DNA of 15,247 nt from JAWXCE01 sp034440495 (GTDB taxonomy: Bacteria > Pseudomonadota > Alphaproteobacteria > Rhizobiales > Rhodomicrobiaceae), in assembly GCA_034440495.1 (NCBI GenBank), contig JAWXCE010000004.1, positions 1 to 15,247 on the forward strand, in the 5' to 3' direction. The notes under the pieces are model-generated. The model was given only the letters and a program-made list of their open reading frames with translations. It was not told where the DNA came from and ran no database searches. The position numbers and the translations under genes were made by a program. Every line of letters begins with the position of its first letter. The first letter of the stretch is position 1. Positions 13,121 to 15,247 of this stretch are shown here, in pieces.

Positions 13121-13438
13121 ATCAGCGAGCGTTCATATCTCATTCTCCGCGGCGCGCTCGGGGAAAACTCGAAGGGCGCTCGATATCGCCGGGGCGATTT
13201 GTTCCGCGCCCGCAGACGCGGCAGCCGTGGTCGATTGCCTAACGCTCTGGCTCTCGAACGTCATGCACGCAGAGCGCGATCTTGCCGCAGAAAGTGAGGT
13301 TCTTGCCGAGGCTATCCGCGACTGCAAGGCAACGCTGATCATAGTCTCGAACGAACTCGGCCTTGGCCTTGTGCCCGAAACGCCGCTCGGCCGTCGGTTT
13401 CGCGACCATCAGGGCCGGGTGAACCAGCGGGTCGCCGC
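13121..13438 (+). pseudogene. cobU: cobU remnant (cobinamide kinase / guanylyltransferase)
   Basis: Reading rightwards, the P-loop region survives as ARSGKTRRALDIA. The preceding YLIL that should lead into 'GGARSGK' is in another frame, so a frameshift lies near 13155. Directly after ALDIA comes APADAAAVVDCLTLWLSN, so roughly 45-50 codons are missing, including the segment with the conserved guanylylated His. The rest is good CobU: HAERDLAAESEVL, IIVSNELGLGLVPE, RRFRDHQGRVNQRVAA. Homology then stops about 25-30 codons before the normal C-terminus, at the join with the amidohydrolase fragment. CobU activates cobinamide in nucleotide-loop assembly of B12. No usable start codon was found. The gene is divergent from the riboswitch operon. 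Confidence 0.82.
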
Positions 13439-13790
13439 CCTCGGCGTCGATCACGCCCGTCACGCCCAGCCGGTTAATTTCGCGCATGAAGTGGCGCGTG
13501 GAGTTCAGCTGCTGATCCGGCGGCAGCTTGGGTCCCTTGGCCAGGGTGGCGTACAGGATCATTGCGTAGGGCTGGCGAGCAGCAGACCGGTCGGATCGCC
13601 CGCCGCGTTGCGCTGAATCTCGCCGCCCGACGGGTTCGGCGTGGAGCGATCATAGCCCACCGCGCGCAGGGCGGCCTTATTCAGCAAAGCGCGGCCGTAG
13701 AGGTGGAGTATGAACACCGGCGTATCGGGCGCGGCGGCGTTCAGTTCGTCCAGCGTCGGCAGGCGTTTCTCGACGAGCTTCGTTCCATTA
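13434..13790 (-). pseudogene. YtcJ-like amidohydrolase, internal fragment
   Basis: Two frames together give an internal piece of a YtcJ-type metal-dependent amidohydrolase: KLVEKRLPTLDELNAAAPDT, PVFILHLYGRALLNKAALRA, GGEIQRNAAGDPTGLLLA, then, after a one-base loss near 13565, AMILYATLAKGPKLPPDQQL, NSTRHFMREINRLGVTGVID. Family members are about 550-650 residues; only about 117 from the middle remain, lacking the N-terminal metal-binding strand and the C-terminal half. The left end meets the cobU fragment and the right end abuts the stop of the alpha/beta hydrolase remnant. Clearly non-functional. Confidence 0.78.
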
Positions 13791-14338
13791 GCTCTCGAGG
13801 AACTCGATGACGGCGGCGTTGAAGGCGGTGGGGTTATCGAGCTGGGGGAAGTGGCTCGCGTTCGGGATAAGGACCTTGCGTGATCCCTTGATGTGACCCG
13901 TCACCAGATCGGCGATGCCGACGGGGAATAACCGGTCCTCCGCCCCCCAGATGACCAAAGTCGGCACGGTGATCTTGTCGGCGACGTCTTCCAGCCGGTC
14001 GGACACGAACATGCCCTTCCCGACAGCCTCCGCTGCCTGCACGTCACCCGTTACTAGCGATGCGGCCAACGCCTGGCTCACGGCCTCGGCAGTACGGGCG
14101 GCCGGATCGAAGCGCACGTGGTCAAGCAGGTTGCTCATCTCGGCGGCGGTGGTCGGATAGAAGTTGACCGGCGGTTCGCCCTCGAACATCGCCTTGAAAC
14201 CAGCCGAGTCTACCAGGACGAGACGGTTCACCCGGTCGGGATGATACGCTGCCAGCGTGGCCGCGACCTATCCGCCGAGCGAATTGCCGAGGACGTCGGC
14301 CTTGGCAATTCGCTCTGCTCGGCGAGAATATCGGTCGC
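13788..14338 (-). pseudogene. Alpha/beta hydrolase, broken by stop at the nucleophile elbow
   Basis: The downstream open part (GTG at 14231 to 13788) encodes 147 residues with the acid (WGAEDRLFP) and histidine (ASHFPQLDNP) of the catalytic triad. Upstream in the same frame stands ADVLGNSLGG, the nucleophile elbow with its Ser, then a TAG at 14270-14268 exactly one codon after the second Gly, then VAATLAAYHPDRV. Thus one in-frame stop divides the protein. Further upstream a segment ATDILAEQ is out of frame with the elbow, and the normal N-terminus (about 90 residues with the oxyanion HG motif) is missing. It resembles the small hydrolases of aromatic degradation or lactone hydrolysis, but the substrate cannot be told. 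Confidence 0.75.
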
Positions 14339-14340
14339 GC

Positions 14341-14535
14341 GAACTTGAAAGTTTGGAGCCAGAGTGCTCTGTAGTCTTGCCTCAGGCGCTGGGCGCCTTA
14401 AAGAGCGAGCGCACCACTCGTGATCATATCGCGGCGGCATTGCATCTGCCCACGCATGAACTCGAAAATATTCTCTTCCGCCTTGTTGATGGTGCGACGC
14501 GTCGCGGCCCGGAAAAATCGCGGCCGGGACATTAG
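14341..14535 (+). pseudogene. Possible C-terminal remnant of an XRE/ImmA-IrrE type protein
   Basis: An open stretch reads LEPECSVVLPQALGALKSER, then TTRDHIAAALHLPTHELENI and LFRLVDG before the stop at 14535. This looks like the C-terminal helices of XRE/ImmA-IrrE type regulators or peptidases ('..DIA.ALHLP..ELE.L.F.L'). No start or N-terminal domain remains, since the region to the left belongs to the hydrolase on the other strand. Family call is weak. The 54 bases after it up to 14590 hold nothing I can identify. Confidence 0.3.
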
Positions 14536-14589
14536 GTTAGTTAAGACTTAGGATAACCAGAAAGGTGCGGCGTGGAGTAATGCTTCAGA

Positions 14590-15247
14590 CTATGATTGCT
14601 TTTGTGCACCGAGGTGCTCTGCTACAAAGTCGACAAAAGTGCCGACCCGGTTCGTTTTGTAACGGCCAGGAGGGTAGATAGCGTAAATCCACTGCTCCAC
14701 AGCAAGCCAATCGTTAAGCACCGTAACAAGCCTCCCGTCTGCAAGCGCATCGTCGATGTAGATTTTTGGAATGTAAGCAATGCCAAACCCGGCTAAGGCC
14801 GCATCCCGCAGCGCAAGGCTGTTGTTGATCTGCAGATGACCGGTGACAATTACATGCTGTACACGTCCGTTTCGGCTTAGGGACCATCCCTTAAGCTCGT
14901 TCGAGAGCGTGTAGATGAGACAATTGTGATCGCTGAGGTCTTTGAGGTCGCGAGGAATGCCTTTTTGGGAGAAATATGATGGAGAGCCGCATACCACCCG
15001 GTTTAATTCTGTGAGCCGTCGCGCTATAAGGCCGGAATCGGGAAGCGTGCCATAGCCTCGGATCGCGACATCGAAGTGACCGCCAACGAGATCGACGACG
15101 GTATCGGATAAAACGAGATCGATTTCGACCTCGGGGTGCATCGTCAAAAATTGCGGAATAAGCGGTGTTAGAACGCGCAGGCCGAAAGACATCGGAGCGC
15201 TAATCTTTAGCTTTCCGCGCAATTGCGAGGTCATCCCCGCCGCCGCA
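14590..15247 (-). CDS. LysR-family transcriptional regulator, C-terminal part
   Basis: The gene runs off the right edge; 218 codons of the effector-binding domain are visible. After AAAGMTSQLRGKLKISAPMS come the CrgA-type landmarks: PLIPQFLTMHPEVEIDLVLS, TVVDLVGGHFDVAIRGYG, LPDSGLIARRL, and near the end GFGIAYIPKIYIDDALADGR. The reading frame continues past 15234 to the edge, so the apparent Met there is not the start. The helix-turn-helix domain (about 80-90 residues) is outside the window. LysR regulators usually control a divergent neighbour, which would lie to the right, so a link to the broken genes on the left is not implied. No damage is seen in the visible part. Confidence 0.9.
   Translation of the reverse strand, partial: AAAGMTSQLRGKLKISAPMSFGLRVLTPLIPQFLTMHPEVEIDLVLSDTVVDLVGGHFDVAIRGYGTLPDSGLIARRLTELNRVVCGSPSYFSQKGIPRDLKDLSDHNCLIYTLSNELKGWSLSRNGRVQHVIVTGHLQINNSLALRDAALAGFGIAYIPKIYIDDALADGRLVTVLNDWLAVEQWIYAIYPPGRYKTNRVGTFVDFVAEHLGAQKQS

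Noticed and set aside
12786..13616. Single 276-codon plus-strand frame as one gene
   Set aside because: Its first third runs antisense through the cobalamin riboswitch and its end runs antisense through the amidohydrolase fragment; only the middle is CobU.
1..15247. CRISPR array or insertion sequence
   Set aside because: No regularly spaced repeats and no transposase or terminal-repeat structure with target duplication were seen.

Overview
The window is about 60% GC, dense, and looks like an alphaproteobacterial (Hyphomicrobiales-like) chromosome. This is inferred from the gene families: a ligase-associated DNA-repair set, a TspO/MBR protein, a KefB/C-type antiporter, a two-domain ChrA, and aerobic-type cobN under a cobalamin riboswitch. 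The species cannot be told from the sequence.

Left part (1-5522): a ligase-associated DNA-damage-response locus. It has the MBL-fold exonuclease (5' part only, minus strand; its usual partner, the ATP-dependent DNA ligase, would lie off the left edge), the Lhr-like DEXH helicase (plus) and the metallophosphoesterase PdeM (plus). Two unrelated-looking DUF433/DUF5615 (VapBC-like) toxin-antitoxin modules are interleaved with it. The first is intact, and its toxin stop overlaps the exonuclease start (ATGA). The second has an intact antitoxin but a toxin gene broken by a stop or compensating frameshifts. A TspO/MBR gene lies between the first module and the helicase. The helicase has a strong ribosome binding site but no ATG, GTG or TTG at the right distance.

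Middle (5645-9001): a K+/H+ antiporter with an RCK domain, a chromate transporter, and tRNA-Ser(GCT) with its own promoter.

Right part (9002-15247): a decayed region. Downstream of the tRNA are a frameshifted HEPN-like gene and a P4-type tyrosine integrase whose frameshift removes the catalytic Tyr, a typical tRNA-island remnant. About 20 bp beyond the integrase stop lies the 5' end of cobN, cut after about 87 codons. Reading leftwards, the cobalamin block is: promoter, canonical cobalamin riboswitch, hairpin over the Shine-Dalgarno, shortened hupE, intact DUF1289-fusion gene, cobN fragment. The three genes are linked by an ATGA overlap and a 4-nt gap. Divergent from it is a cobU remnant with an internal deletion. 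It joins a YtcJ-like amidohydrolase fragment, then an alpha/beta hydrolase with a stop codon beside its nucleophile elbow, a small unidentified remnant, and a LysR regulator running off the right edge.

No wholly new system is proven. The best leads are the coupling of a PIN-type toxin-antitoxin module to a repair exonuclease, and the uncharacterised DUF1289 fusion under B12 control. The number of single-base lesions means assembly error must be excluded before all the pseudogenes are taken as real.
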